Positions 8,276 to 17,453 of a DNA stretch of 54,016 bases are shown here, one piece after another. Source of the stretch: Berkiella sp050247135. GTDB lineage: Bacteria; Pseudomonadota; Gammaproteobacteria; Berkiellales; Berkiellaceae. The stretch spans positions 1 to 54,016 of the forward strand of contig JBFWUT010000018.1 in the NCBI GenBank assembly GCA_050247135.1, written 5' to 3'. The number at the start of each line of letters is the position of its first letter. Positions within the stretch are counted from its first letter, which is position 1. Under the pieces are notes generated by a model that was not told the DNA's origin, made no database searches, and worked only from the letters and a program-made list of their open reading frames with translations. The position numbers were made by a program, and so were the translations under genes.

Positions 8276-9277
8276 ATGCAGGGTACTGTAGAGATTAGTG
8301 GTGGTAGCCATACTATCAAGCTAATCAAAAAAATGCTAAGTCAGGCAGCCCTTACGGAAGTAAGTGTGATGATCACTGGCGAGTCTGGAACCGGCAAAGA
8401 AATTGCTGCGCGGTTTTTACATTGTCATTCTAAGCGAGCGGATAAGCCGTTTATTCCTGTTAATTGCGGTGCTATTCCGACCGACTTATTAGAAAGCGAA
8501 TTATTTGGCCATGAAAAGGGAGCCTTTACGGGAGCTATCAGTACTCGCATCGGTCGCTTTGAGCTTGCCAATGGCGGTACCATTTTTTTAGACGAGATCG
8601 GCGATATGCCGCTTGCGATGCAGGTCAAATTGTTACGTGTCATTCAAGAGAAGGTCATGGAGCGAGTAGGTAGCAACAAATCAATTAAGACCGATGTGAG
8701 AATTATTGCTGCAACGCACAGAAATCTGGAAGCAGAAATCAAAAAGGGAACATTTCGAGAAGATCTCTATTATCGACTGAATGTATTTCCAATAGAAATG
8801 CCTCGCTTAAGAGATCGTTTGGAAGATATACCAAGTATTGTTGCTGATTTAACCCAAAAGCTACATGCAGAGATTGGCAGCACCGTAGATTTTACACCAG
8901 ACGCACTGCAATCTTTAGCACAATGTGAGTGGCAGGGTAATATACGGGAACTGGCTAATCTCATTGAACGACTGATTGTGCTTTATCCTAACCAAACAGT
9001 TGACTACCATGAGCTGCCTGCTAAATACCAGTCAGGGCGGGATAACAAACCGGCTATACCTTCGACAAAATTCAGTGAAATGAGTGAAGTGGTTTTAGCC
9101 AATCCAAAGGCAGATCATGCCATTAATCTGAAAGAAATGCTCTATCATATTGAATTGACTTACATTAAAGAAGCCCTTGAAAAAGCGAATGGCGTAGTAT
9201 CGCATGCCGCGGAAAATTTGGGCATGCGACGTACGACATTGGTAGAAAAGATGAAAAAATTTCAGCTTTCAAAATAA
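8276..9277 (+). CDS. fleQ: FleQ/FlrA-like sigma-54-dependent flagellar activator, lacking the N-terminal domain
   Basis: This AAA+ enhancer-binding protein is expected to switch on the sigma-54 flagellar genes. Visible parts: Walker A GESGTGKE (residues 35-42), the sigma-54 contact loop GAFTGA (82-87), Walker B 'FLDEIGD', and a C-terminal Fis-type helix-turn-helix ending 'RRTTLVEKMKKF', which is close to FleQ. It has 333 residues against about 490 for FleQ: the whole N-terminal receiver-like domain is absent. A stop codon (8270-8272) just before the ATG fixes the start. The LFxxLVG segment and the Asn after the ExxxR arginine, which bind c-di-GMP in Pseudomonas FleQ, are not seen (here 'ARFLH'). 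It stands alone between fliT and fleS, the usual fleQ place. Confidence 0.85.
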   Translation: MQGTVEISGGSHTIKLIKKMLSQAALTEVSVMITGESGTGKEIAARFLHCHSKRADKPFIPVNCGAIPTDLLESELFGHEKGAFTGAISTRIGRFELANGGTIFLDEIGDMPLAMQVKLLRVIQEKVMERVGSNKSIKTDVRIIAATHRNLEAEIKKGTFREDLYYRLNVFPIEMPRLRDRLEDIPSIVADLTQKLHAEIGSTVDFTPDALQSLAQCEWQGNIRELANLIERLIVLYPNQTVDYHELPAKYQSGRDNKPAIPSTKFSEMSEVVLANPKADHAINLKEMLYHIELTYIKEALEKANGVVSHAAENLGMRRTTLVEKMKKFQLSK

Positions 9278-9291
9278 ACTAAAAGATTGTC

Positions 9292-9519
9292 TTACAAGCT
9301 AGGTCGATTTGTTCGTTCAGTTGTATCGGCAGCTTCAGTAACAGGTGTTGAGCTGGTCGCTTGAACGGCTTTAGGATCCCTAAAAAGCTTGGTCTTTAAA
9401 GGTCCCTTAGTCTCGTTAAGCTTTGCACTTTCTTCTCTCACACCGCGTTGGATTGCTTCGTAACTCGTGACTAATCTATGTAAATTAAAATGCTCAACAG
9501 TATAGTCATCAAATCGCAT
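9292..9519 (-). CDS. Small protein of unknown function in the flagellar regulator region
   Basis: A 75-residue soluble protein ('MRFDDYTVEHFNLHRLV' start, Ser/Thr-rich tail) that I do not recognise. Support for a real gene: a purine-rich ribosome-binding site (gaaaggaaag) lies shortly before the ATG, and a plausible sigma-70 promoter sits upstream on the same strand (9557-9585). It converges with the FleQ-like gene and diverges from fleS. That position between the two tiers of flagellar regulators suggests, but does not show, a regulatory role. Confidence 0.6.
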   Translation of the reverse strand: MRFDDYTVEHFNLHRLVTSYEAIQRGVREESAKLNETKGPLKTKLFRDPKAVQATSSTPVTEAADTTERTNRPSL

Positions 9520-9556
9520 TTATCTCTTTCCTTTCAATTACTTATAAATAAAAAAT

Positions 9557-9585
9557 ATTTTACCCGATATTAAACTAAATAACAA
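9557..9585 (-). promoter_or_regulatory. Candidate sigma-70 promoter for the 75-residue minus-strand gene
   Basis: Read on the minus strand: -35 TTGTTA (9585-9580), a 17-base spacer and -10 TAAAAT (9562-9557). It lies about 40 bases before the start codon. Confidence 0.5.
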
Positions 9586-9671
9586 ACTAAGATGCAGGTG
9601 GGGTAGCGTCATCATTTTGGCATAGCAAACCGACTTAATATTTTAAATCATTGATAAATATATAAAAAATG

Positions 9672-9688
9672 TTGGCATGGCAATTGCT
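9672..9688 (+). promoter_or_regulatory. Sigma-54 promoter of fleS-fleR operon
   Basis: TTGGCATGGCAATTGCT has the invariant GG (9674-9675) and GC (9686-9687) 10 bases apart. It lies 36 bases before fleS and agrees with fleSR being FleQ/sigma-54 dependent in polar flagellates. Confidence 0.87.
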
Positions 9689-9723
9689 TTTCTTTGTTAT
9701 CGACAACTTTATGAACCATAAAG

Positions 9724-10710
9724 ATGACAGTCATGCATGCAGCCGCCAGTAAAACAGCCAACACCATACCTCCTGTTAAGGATTGGTTAGAAAGTATTCC
9801 TGCTGGAGTCGTGTTTATTAATGCAGAAGGCGTGATTGACTCCTACAACAAACAGGCGCAAGAACTACTTGATTTACATGAGGAAAACAGAAACTGGTCA
9901 ATGGTGTTAAAAGCCAATGTAAAGCAGATAGCCAATGATGGTCATTACATTGTCCTTTTAAGCGGAAAAAGTATAGTTTTTAAAACCCAGTCATTACCTA
10001 ATGGCAAAGGGCAACTGGTGCTTCTCGTGGATGAAACAGATATCTATCAAAGTAATCATTTGGCTATGAAGATACAAAATCTTGATTCAATTGAAAAACT
10101 TTCTGCTTCGTTAGCACATCAATTACGTACGCCATTATCTACCGCTATTTTATATGCTTCATCAATGTCAGATGAAGCAAATCGTGAAAGAATGCTAAAG
10201 CCACTGATGCTTATCAAGCAACAAATAGATGATGTGTTGATGGTCTGCAAAGGGCAAGAAAAATTAATAGAACTTATCAATATCAAGGATGAAATTAGCA
10301 AACTTATTGAGGACTATCGACAACTGCATGTTGGCATTCATCTTCAATTTAGTTTATCCGAAAACATAATAAATACCACAATTTTAGGACATAAAGCCTC
10401 TTTGGTAGGGGCTTTGATGAACATTATTGATAACGCAATACAAGCGAATGCACACTTATCACCTATTGTCATTACTTTAGATAAGCAAGATCAGTATTTA
10501 TGCATTGTAATCAAAGATTTCGGAAAAGGAATAAAGCAAGAAAATATTGAGAGAGTTAAAAAACCCTTTTACACGACCAAGCAAAATGGTACGGGTTTGG
10601 GGTTGGCGATTGCTCAATCAATAATTCAAGCTCATCAAGGGAAGCTTGAAATTGAATCTGTAGCCGATCAATTCACGGCGGTTAGTCTGTATTTGCCGGA
10701 GCATGTATGA
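9724..10710 (+). CDS. fleS: Flagellar sensor histidine kinase FleS/FlrB
   Basis: A cytosolic two-component kinase that phosphorylates FleR. Domain order: a PAS-type sensor (about residues 20-105, 'WLESIPAGVVFINAEGVI'), a HisKA dimerisation helix with the phospho-accepting His132 in 'SLAHQLRTPLS', and an HATPase domain with N-box 'NIIDNAIQ', G1 'DFGKGI' and G2 'GTGLGLAIA'. No transmembrane segments are seen, as in FleS. The start is ATG 9724; a second in-frame ATG at 9733 is possible and the ribosome-binding site is weak. The stop overlaps the fleR start (ATGA), so the pair is translationally coupled behind a sigma-54 promoter. Confidence 0.92.
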   Translation: MTVMHAAASKTANTIPPVKDWLESIPAGVVFINAEGVIDSYNKQAQELLDLHEENRNWSMVLKANVKQIANDGHYIVLLSGKSIVFKTQSLPNGKGQLVLLVDETDIYQSNHLAMKIQNLDSIEKLSASLAHQLRTPLSTAILYASSMSDEANRERMLKPLMLIKQQIDDVLMVCKGQEKLIELINIKDEISKLIEDYRQLHVGIHLQFSLSENIINTTILGHKASLVGALMNIIDNAIQANAHLSPIVITLDKQDQYLCIVIKDFGKGIKQENIERVKKPFYTTKQNGTGLGLAIAQSIIQAHQGKLEIESVADQFTAVSLYLPEHV

Positions 10711-12011
10711 GTACAATTTTATTAGTAGAAGATGATCAAGATTTATTAGAAGCGTTAAAAGTAACGCTTGAGGCTGCTTCATTCAAAGTAGATGCAGCTC
10801 ATTCTTCAACCATGGCATTACAATTACTTAAAAACAAGCAATATGAGATCGTTCTTAGTGATATCAATTTAGATAAAATGAACGGGATCCAATTATTGCA
10901 ATATATAAAGAAAAATGATCAAGCAACAGCGGTTATCCTTATGACGGCCTATGGCAAAATAGATGATGCCGTATTTGCTATGAAAAATGGTGCTATTGAT
11001 TATATTACTAAACCTTTTGTTGCAAGCGAATTGATTAACAAACTTAACAAGGTGAAAGGTTCAAGCCACTCTAAAAACAAAGAACTGATTTGCAACGATG
11101 AGCAAATGAAACAACTTCTTGCTATTGCTAGCCAAGTCGCTAAAACAGATGCTTCAGTACTGTTAAGCGGAGAAAGCGGCACCGGTAAGGAAATTTTAGC
11201 AAGATATATTCATGAGCATTCATTGAGAAACAATCAGCCTTTTATTGCCATTAACTGTGCTGCTATCCCTGATAATATGTTGGAAGCACTACTTTTTGGT
11301 TATGAAAAAGGAGCCTTTACCGGAGCTTATCAAGCAACTGCTGGTAAACTAGAACAAGCTAATGGTGGCACCATTTTGCTAGATGAAATTTCAGAAATGC
11401 CCTTATCATTACAAGCCAAATTATTAAGAGTGATTCAAGAAAAAGAAGTTGAAAGACTGGGTGGCAATAAATTAATTAAACTTGATGTCCGGTTTATTTC
11501 AACCACTAACCGGATCTTAGCTAAAGATGTAGAATCAGGTTCATTTAGGAAAGACCTATATTTTCGTTTAAATGTATTTCCTTTAAACATACCAGCACTT
11601 CGGGAAAGACCAAAAGATATAATTCCACTTGCCAAATATTTTATTGAGCAGTTTTCATCAAATAACCAACTGATTCTTCAAGACGAAACTATTGAAAAAT
11701 TAAAAGCATATCAATGGTTTGGTAATATTCGTGAATTACAAAATGTGATACAGCGAGGTGTTATCCTTGCTCGGAATAACATTATTACACCAGATGTAAT
11801 TTTATTTGAAGAAGCAAAAGAAAGAACTGAAAATAATAATGCTCACGAATCCTTAGAAGAAAGAATGACTGACAAAGAGAATGATCTAATTTTGCAGGTG
11901 TTGAAAGAATGTAATGGTCATCGTGAACAAAGTGCCATCAAACTTGGGATCAGTTCAAGAACCTTACGATATAAACTATCTCGCATGAAGAAAATGGGGA
12001 TACAAATATGA
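10707..12011 (+). CDS. fleR: NtrC-family response regulator FleR/FlrC
   Basis: This activator drives the later sigma-54 flagellar genes (rod-hook-basal body class) after phosphorylation by FleS. The receiver domain has acidic residues D9/D10, phospho-acceptor D52 ('LSDINLD') and K102 ('ITKPF'). The AAA+ domain has Walker A GESGTGKE (155-162) and GAFTGA (202-207). A Fis-type helix-turn-helix lies at the end ('REQSAIKLGISSRTLRYKL'). The 434 residues are full length. It overlaps fleS by 4 bases at the start and fliE by 4 bases at the end, so the regulators and the basal-body block are probably transcribed together. Confidence 0.94.
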   Translation: MSTILLVEDDQDLLEALKVTLEAASFKVDAAHSSTMALQLLKNKQYEIVLSDINLDKMNGIQLLQYIKKNDQATAVILMTAYGKIDDAVFAMKNGAIDYITKPFVASELINKLNKVKGSSHSKNKELICNDEQMKQLLAIASQVAKTDASVLLSGESGTGKEILARYIHEHSLRNNQPFIAINCAAIPDNMLEALLFGYEKGAFTGAYQATAGKLEQANGGTILLDEISEMPLSLQAKLLRVIQEKEVERLGGNKLIKLDVRFISTTNRILAKDVESGSFRKDLYFRLNVFPLNIPALRERPKDIIPLAKYFIEQFSSNNQLILQDETIEKLKAYQWFGNIRELQNVIQRGVILARNNIITPDVILFEEAKERTENNNAHESLEERMTDKENDLILQVLKECNGHREQSAIKLGISSRTLRYKLSRMKKMGIQI

Positions 12012-12331
12012 ACGAAATCGATGCCAACCAATTGCTATTACAAATGAAAATTATTGCTGCTAAAGCTCGCAATAGTGATATTGACAGCAATACGACCCCA
12101 GTAGGACAGAATGAATTCGGACAATTATTAAAAAGTGCTATTAATGATGCAAATCAATTGCAAAATAATGCAACGGATTTAGCAAAACGTTTTGAAGAAG
12201 GGGATAAGGATATTCATCTAACTGATGTCATGATCGCGACACAAAAAGCCCATTTATCGTTACAAACTGTTGCGCAAGTGAGAAATCATGTGGTGAATGC
12301 CTATCAAGATATTATGAACATGCCAATATAG
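12008..12331 (+). CDS. fliE: Flagellar hook-basal body protein FliE
   Basis: FliE joins the MS ring to the rod and is the first substrate exported. The C-terminal half is characteristic: 'DIHLTDVMIATQKAHLSLQ' followed by 'VRNHVVNAYQDIMNMPI'. The 107 residues are normal. It overlaps fleR by 4 bases and precedes fliF, the standard order. Confidence 0.95.
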   Translation: MNEIDANQLLLQMKIIAAKARNSDIDSNTTPVGQNEFGQLLKSAINDANQLQNNATDLAKRFEEGDKDIHLTDVMIATQKAHLSLQTVAQVRNHVVNAYQDIMNMPI

Positions 12332-12343
12332 AAGAGTTAGCAA

Positions 12344-13972
12344 ATGGCTGAAATGACTCAAGCTAGTAAAGGATCTTTGGCAGATGGTGTATTTGAGCTA
12401 CCATTGGTGAAGCAATTAGGGTTGTTTATAGGTTTTGCTGCCAGTGTGGCTTTGGCCATCTATATTGTCATGTGGGCTAGAACTCCTGACTATGTCCCCC
12501 TTTACAGTCATATGAGTAATAAAGATTCAGGCGACGTTGTTGAAGCTCTGCAACGTCAGAACATCCCCTTCAAATTAGATGAAAATAGTGGTTTAGTATT
12601 AGTCGACGCTAATAAAGTTCACGAAGCTAGAATCCGTTTGGCAGGAGAAGGACTACCCAGTGGTGGCAGTACTGGATTCGCTTCATTATTAGATAAGGAT
12701 TCTGTATTTGGAACGAGTCAATTTATTGAAAGAGCGCGTTACATTCACGCCCTAGAAGGTGAGTTAGAAAAAACCATATCATCTATTGACCATATCAAAT
12801 CTGCTCGTGTTCATTTAGCAGTTCCAAAGCAAACCGCATTTATTAAAGATAAAAAGGAACCTAGCGCTTCAGTTTTTGTAGATATTTATGGTGGTTATCG
12901 TCTAGAAAGTGAGCAGGTTTCTTCCATTACGCATCTGGTTGCATCCAGTATTCAGGGTTTATCAGCTGAGCATGTTACTGTCATTGACCAAAATGGCAAA
13001 TTGTTATCAACAGCTGGTAATGATGAAATCAGTATGGCAGGAAAGCAACTTGATTATGCACATAAATTAGAACGTGTTTATTCCAAACGAATTCAAGATT
13101 TACTCTCACCTGTCTTAGGTTACGATCGTATAAAAGCTGAAGTCACAGCCATTATTGATTTTACCTCGCTGGAACAAACTAGCGAAAATTATGATCCTGA
13201 TAAAACAGCTTTACGATCTGAACGGATCTCAGATGTACACAAAGCCGGTTCGCAAGAAAGAGATGGCGGTGTACCTGGAACTCAGTCTAACCAACCTCAG
13301 GCACCCACGCATGGTCAACCTAGTGCTAAACCAGGCCAAACGCCAGCACCTAAAAAGCGAGATAACCCCGGTATCATTAGTGTGCAAGAAACTAAAAACT
13401 TTGAAATTGATCGTCAAATTAAGCATCAAGTCAACATGCCTGGTAAGTTAGTGCGGCTATCCGTTGGGGTGGTGGTTGATGACAAAACGGTTTATGACAA
13501 TAACGGTACTGCCACCAGAGTACCATTAAAGCCTGAAGAATTACAAAAAATAGAGAGTTTAGTGAAAGATGCAATAGGTTTTGATCAAGCTCGTGGTGAT
13601 CGCGTGACGGTGATTAATTCATCGTTTGCCCAAGCAGAACCTATTCAAGAGTTGCCTAAAGAATCGTTAACACAAAAACCTTGGTTTTGGATGGCTGTTA
13701 AACAAGCTTTAGCAGGATTAGGCGTTATCATCCTTGTCTTTGTGGTATTGCGACCCATCTTAAGGAATTTGACAAGTATTTCTGATTATAAACAAAACTT
13801 GCTTAAACAAATGTCCGCTGATAGTTCAGGTAGTATTCTGGATAGAAGAGGCCGAAAGTTGGACGAAAGTGAATACCAAGTGAGGATCAAAGAATTGATA
13901 AATGAAGATCCCAAAAAGGCTGCGCAAGTGATCAAGCAATGGGTAGGAATTGAGAATGAAAAAGCCAGCTAG
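12344..13972 (+). CDS. fliF: Flagellar MS-ring protein FliF
   Basis: FliF forms the membrane ring on which the motor and export gate assemble. Visible: an N-terminal membrane segment (about residues 28-47), the ring-building motifs ('YVPLYSHMSNKDSGDVVEAL', 'ARIRLAGEGLP'), a Pro/Gln-rich linker (about 305-340), a second membrane segment (about 450-470) and a cytosolic tail that binds FliG. The 542 residues are typical. It overlaps fliG by 17 bases. Confidence 0.96.
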   Translation: MAEMTQASKGSLADGVFELPLVKQLGLFIGFAASVALAIYIVMWARTPDYVPLYSHMSNKDSGDVVEALQRQNIPFKLDENSGLVLVDANKVHEARIRLAGEGLPSGGSTGFASLLDKDSVFGTSQFIERARYIHALEGELEKTISSIDHIKSARVHLAVPKQTAFIKDKKEPSASVFVDIYGGYRLESEQVSSITHLVASSIQGLSAEHVTVIDQNGKLLSTAGNDEISMAGKQLDYAHKLERVYSKRIQDLLSPVLGYDRIKAEVTAIIDFTSLEQTSENYDPDKTALRSERISDVHKAGSQERDGGVPGTQSNQPQAPTHGQPSAKPGQTPAPKKRDNPGIISVQETKNFEIDRQIKHQVNMPGKLVRLSVGVVVDDKTVYDNNGTATRVPLKPEELQKIESLVKDAIGFDQARGDRVTVINSSFAQAEPIQELPKESLTQKPWFWMAVKQALAGLGVIILVFVVLRPILRNLTSISDYKQNLLKQMSADSSGSILDRRGRKLDESEYQVRIKELINEDPKKAAQVIKQWVGIENEKAS

Positions 13973-14960
13973 TGACGATAAAGTTGAGCGAGCAGCAATC
14001 TTTTTAATGAGTGTAAACTCAGAAGATGCTGCAAAATTGCTCAAATATTTAGGGCCTAAAGAGGTGCATAAACTAGGCGCTTCAATGGCTACTTTAGAAA
14101 ATGTTGACCTGAAAACAGTCACACAAATCTATTCAGAATTTATCATGGAAGCCGAGAACAAAACGAGCATTGGACTTAATAAAGATGAACAAATTCGGAA
14201 AGTCTTTGTCAGTGCTTTAGGTGAAGATAAAGCTAACAATGTTATTGATAAAATATTAATGGGTGCAAACACCAAAGGTCTAGATTCTTTAAAGTGGATG
14301 GATGCTAAAAGTATTGCTGAAATCATCCGTCATGAACATCCTCAGATCCAATCAATCATTTTGAGTTACTTAGATCCCGACCATGCTGCTGAAGTATTAA
14401 TGTCATTAGATGAGAGAGTTCGGATTGAGTTGATTATGCGAATTTCTATGCAGGAGTCCATTCAACCGGCTGCGATTGATGAGTTAAATAAAGTAATGGA
14501 AAAACAAGTTGCTAGTACAGTGATGAGTCAAGCGAAACCAATCGGTGGCGTGAAACGTGCTGCTGATATACTCAATTTTGTTCAAGGCGATGTAGAAACA
14601 TCAATTTTAGGTGGCTTAAAAGAAAAAGATGAAAGCCTTGCTAATGAGATCCAAGATTTAATGTTTATATTTGATAACATTAAGACGATTGACGACAGAG
14701 GCATACAAGTATTATTACGTGAAGTGAAAACAGATACGTTGGTTGTTGCCCTGAAGGCTGCTGATGATGAAATTAAAGATAAAATATTTAGAAATATGTC
14801 TAAACGTGCTGCTGAACTATTAAAAGATGATATGGAAGTGAAAGGCCCCGTTCGTTTAAGTGAAGTTGAAGCAGCTCAAAAAGAAATTCTAACAGTAGCT
14901 AAATCGTTAGCTGACCAAGGTAAGATCTTATTAGGTAATAGCAAAGAGGAAATGGTCTAA
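13956..14960 (+). CDS. fliG: Flagellar motor switch protein FliG
   Basis: This is the rotor protein that generates torque with MotA. The C-terminal torque domain keeps the charged residues of the family ('VVALKAAD', 'SKRAAELLKDD', 'GPVRLSEVE'). The N-terminal FliF-binding domain is also clear ('ERAAIFLMSVNSEDAAKLL'), and the middle domain has the EHPQ-type motif ('RHEHPQIQSIIL'). I choose ATG 13956 (aggaa 6 bases upstream) over an upstream TTG at 13950. It has 334 residues, normal length. It overlaps the fliF end by 17 bases and shares a base with the fliH start. Confidence 0.97.
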   Translation: MKKPASDDKVERAAIFLMSVNSEDAAKLLKYLGPKEVHKLGASMATLENVDLKTVTQIYSEFIMEAENKTSIGLNKDEQIRKVFVSALGEDKANNVIDKILMGANTKGLDSLKWMDAKSIAEIIRHEHPQIQSIILSYLDPDHAAEVLMSLDERVRIELIMRISMQESIQPAAIDELNKVMEKQVASTVMSQAKPIGGVKRAADILNFVQGDVETSILGGLKEKDESLANEIQDLMFIFDNIKTIDDRGIQVLLREVKTDTLVVALKAADDEIKDKIFRNMSKRAAELLKDDMEVKGPVRLSEVEAAQKEILTVAKSLADQGKILLGNSKEEMV

Positions 14961-15553
14961 TGTCAGATACACCGAATAAGTGGGCGTTGCCTGAGTTTGG
15001 TTTAGTGACACATGCTCATCATAATACCTATAAGAAACTCAAATCTAATCATAATGCCAGTCCCAATGCTCTTGCATCTCAAGCACAAGGATATGAAAAA
15101 GGCTATAACGATGGGATGGCTAAAGCCCTCCAAGAAATGAATTTACAAAAAAAGCGCCTTGAAGATTTGATAGCACAGCTGCATCAAGAAGCAACTGAGC
15201 TTCAGCAGCACAAAGAGCAATCTCTTTTTGCTTTTGTAAAGAACTTGTGCGAAAAAGTGATTTATAGAGAACTTTCTCTCTCGGATGAGGTGCTCTCGAA
15301 TATCATTGTACAAGCATTAAAATCAATTGATAATACTGGAAATGATATTCGAATTTATTGCCATCCTAAGCTTTATGAAAAAATTAGAAATACTCATTTT
15401 GAAAATAATACACGTATTGTGTTTGAGATGAATAACCAATTGCCTGATTTTGAATTTAAACTTGAATCTGAAAAACAAAAAATTTGCTTCAGCATTGAGA
15501 CTCTGCTTAATAAACTCCTAGAAGAGATCTTAGCATGCAATTCCCAGAGATAA
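14960..15553 (+). CDS. fliH: Flagellar export ATPase stator FliH
   Basis: FliH dimers bind and regulate the FliI ATPase at the export gate. The N-terminal 'ALPEFG' type segment (Trp9 nearby) is followed by a long coiled coil (about 45-95, with the 'GYEKGYNDGMAKALQEM' glycine repeat) and a C-terminal globular domain similar to the V-type ATPase E subunit. It has 197 residues. The start ATG shares a base with the fliG stop (TAATG); the end overlaps fliI by 19 bases. Confidence 0.9.
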   Translation: MSDTPNKWALPEFGLVTHAHHNTYKKLKSNHNASPNALASQAQGYEKGYNDGMAKALQEMNLQKKRLEDLIAQLHQEATELQQHKEQSLFAFVKNLCEKVIYRELSLSDEVLSNIIVQALKSIDNTGNDIRIYCHPKLYEKIRNTHFENNTRIVFEMNNQLPDFEFKLESEKQKICFSIETLLNKLLEEILACNSQR

Positions 15554-16851
15554 AGCACTTAAGTCCATTAACTTTGTATGGTAAAGTCAACAAAGTATCC
15601 GGTTACATCATCGAAGCAACGGGTTTGAAAGCAAAAGTTGGCACATTATGTCAAATCGAAAGTTCTCCCACCCCGGTATTAGCCGAAGTGGTTGGTTTTA
15701 AATCCGATGTGACATATTTGATGAGTGCCGATGAATTACGGGGCATCTTACCAGGTTCTGATGTAACTCAATTAGATACATTTGCCAAAGTGCCGATTGG
15801 TCAAGGTTTATTGGGTCGAGTAATTGATTCAAGTGGTTCCCCTTTAGATACATTAGGCCCCCTCAAAGGGGTAGACTATGCGCCATTACATTTTGAACCC
15901 ATTAACCCTCTAGGCCGGGCGCAAATTCGCCATCCTATGGATGTTGGCATTAAGGCCATCAATGGTTTGCTGACACTGGGGATTGGGCAAAGAATGGGCT
16001 TATTTGCGGGAACTGGGGTTGGTAAAAGTATCCTGCTGGGAATGATAACCAAATATTGTCAGGCCGATGTCGTGGTCATTTCCTTGGTAGGAGAGCGGGG
16101 TAGAGAAGTTAAAGAGTTTATCGAGGATAATGTTGGGCCACAAGGCTTACATAAGGCAGTCATCGTTGCTGCTCCTGCTGATAGTTCACCTTTGGCACGT
16201 GTCAAAGCAGCCGAGACTGCTACTTTTATAGCAGAATATTTTAAAAATAAACGTAAACGTGTGCTTTTGTTAATGGATTCGTTAACACGATATGGTCAGG
16301 CGTTACGTGAACTAGGTTTAGCCCTAGGCGAACCACCAACCAATAAAGGGTATCCACCCTCGGTTTTTGCCCGGATCCCTAAATTAGTTGAACGCGCTGG
16401 TAATGGAGCTACAGAAGATACTTCTATCACAGGCATTTATACGGTTTTAGCTGAAGGTGATGACATCCAAGATCCTATTGTTGACTGTGCTCGAGGGATC
16501 CTAGATGGTCATATTGTCTTGGCAAGACATCTTGCAGATTCAGCACATTATCCGGCGATTGATATTGAGCAGTCTATTAGCCGCGTAATGGATAAAGTTG
16601 TTTCACCTGAACAGTTAACACTAGCACGTTCTTTTAAGCGCAGCTATTCGAAATATCAGCAAAATCGTGATTTTATTACCATTGGAGCTTATCAAAAAGG
16701 TAATGATCCTGAATTAGATCAAGTCTTAGAAAAGAAGCCTAAACTATTTGCTTTTTTACAACAAGATAAAAATGTTCATGTTAATATGCAACAAACCGCT
16801 GAGTTGCTAAAAGAGTTTGCCAACCTCTCTTTGTTACCCGTGGTAAAGTAA
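15535..16851 (+). CDS. fliI: Flagellum-specific export ATPase FliI
   Basis: The cytosolic hexameric ATPase of the flagellar type III export system. Walker A 'GLFAGTGVGKS' (about residues 160-170), 'VGERGREVKEFIEDNVG' and Walker B 'VLLLMDSLTRYGQALRE' match F1-beta-like ATPases of the FliI group. The 438 residues are full length. It lies between fliH and fliJ, as in nearly all flagellates. Confidence 0.96.
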   Translation: MQFPEIKHLSPLTLYGKVNKVSGYIIEATGLKAKVGTLCQIESSPTPVLAEVVGFKSDVTYLMSADELRGILPGSDVTQLDTFAKVPIGQGLLGRVIDSSGSPLDTLGPLKGVDYAPLHFEPINPLGRAQIRHPMDVGIKAINGLLTLGIGQRMGLFAGTGVGKSILLGMITKYCQADVVVISLVGERGREVKEFIEDNVGPQGLHKAVIVAAPADSSPLARVKAAETATFIAEYFKNKRKRVLLLMDSLTRYGQALRELGLALGEPPTNKGYPPSVFARIPKLVERAGNGATEDTSITGIYTVLAEGDDIQDPIVDCARGILDGHIVLARHLADSAHYPAIDIEQSISRVMDKVVSPEQLTLARSFKRSYSKYQQNRDFITIGAYQKGNDPELDQVLEKKPKLFAFLQQDKNVHVNMQQTAELLKEFANLSLLPVVK

Positions 16852-16852
16852 C

Positions 16853-17293
16853 ATGAAAGATGATCTTATTCATTTAAAAAAATATCAATTTGTTCTAGAA
16901 ACTCAAGAAGAGAAAATTTTACACAAAATATCTGAAATTCAAAAAAAACAAGACGCAGAAATGCGCAAATATAATATGTTAAAGCAATGCTTAGTTGAGA
17001 CTAGAAATAATTTGTTATCACAAGGGCAAGCTTTGATATCAGCTATCTCATTTCAACAATTCCAAAATTTTATCAATCAATTAGAAAAGGCACTTGCTCA
17101 GCAATCTGAAGTGATGAAGGCTATTGCAAGTAACCTAGAGAAACAAATGATAGTTTTTAAAGAAATCAAATTTAAGCGAAAAAAACTTGATGATCTAATA
17201 TCAAAAAAGAATCAAGAAATCCATTTTCAGTTGGCACGTCGAGAAAATCAAGAGAATACTGAATTATTTAACCGTCTTAACCGATTTAAATAG
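16853..17293 (+). CDS. fliJ: Flagellar export protein FliJ
   Basis: A small coiled-coil protein that links FliI to FlhA. The sequence is almost entirely helical and charged ('IHLKKYQFVLETQEEKILH', 'FKEIKFKRKKLDDLISKKN'), with 146 residues. The assignment rests on coiled-coil character, length and its place one base after fliI. It is the last gene of the fliE-fliJ block; no strong terminator follows. Confidence 0.88.
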   Translation: MKDDLIHLKKYQFVLETQEEKILHKISEIQKKQDAEMRKYNMLKQCLVETRNNLLSQGQALISAISFQQFQNFINQLEKALAQQSEVMKAIASNLEKQMIVFKEIKFKRKKLDDLISKKNQEIHFQLARRENQENTELFNRLNRFK

Positions 17294-17453
17294 CTCCATT
17301 CGAATTAATCCTTATGCTGCCAAGTTACGCATAAATGATCTTTTTCTCAGCATGCATATAAGATATAACTCAAGATACTCACTTGAAAACCGACTATTGA
17401 TAATGAATAAGTATCCCCACGAAAATAGCTGTATATTTTAACTGGAGTGAGAT

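Noticed and set aside
9278..9291. Possible frameshifted continuation of the FleQ-like gene
   Set aside because: The C-terminus already ends with a complete FleQ-type helix-turn-helix. The protein is short only at its N-terminus, where a stop codon precedes the ATG.
13155..13451. Open frame of 98 codons inside fliF
   Set aside because: It falls within the well-conserved FliF coding sequence. Its composition is typical of an out-of-frame reading.
17360..17395. Possible sigma-28 promoter before the STAS gene
   Set aside because: The best alignment gives only about 5 of 8 matches in each element (TCAAGATA / ACCGACTA). That is too weak next to the clear fliC promoter.
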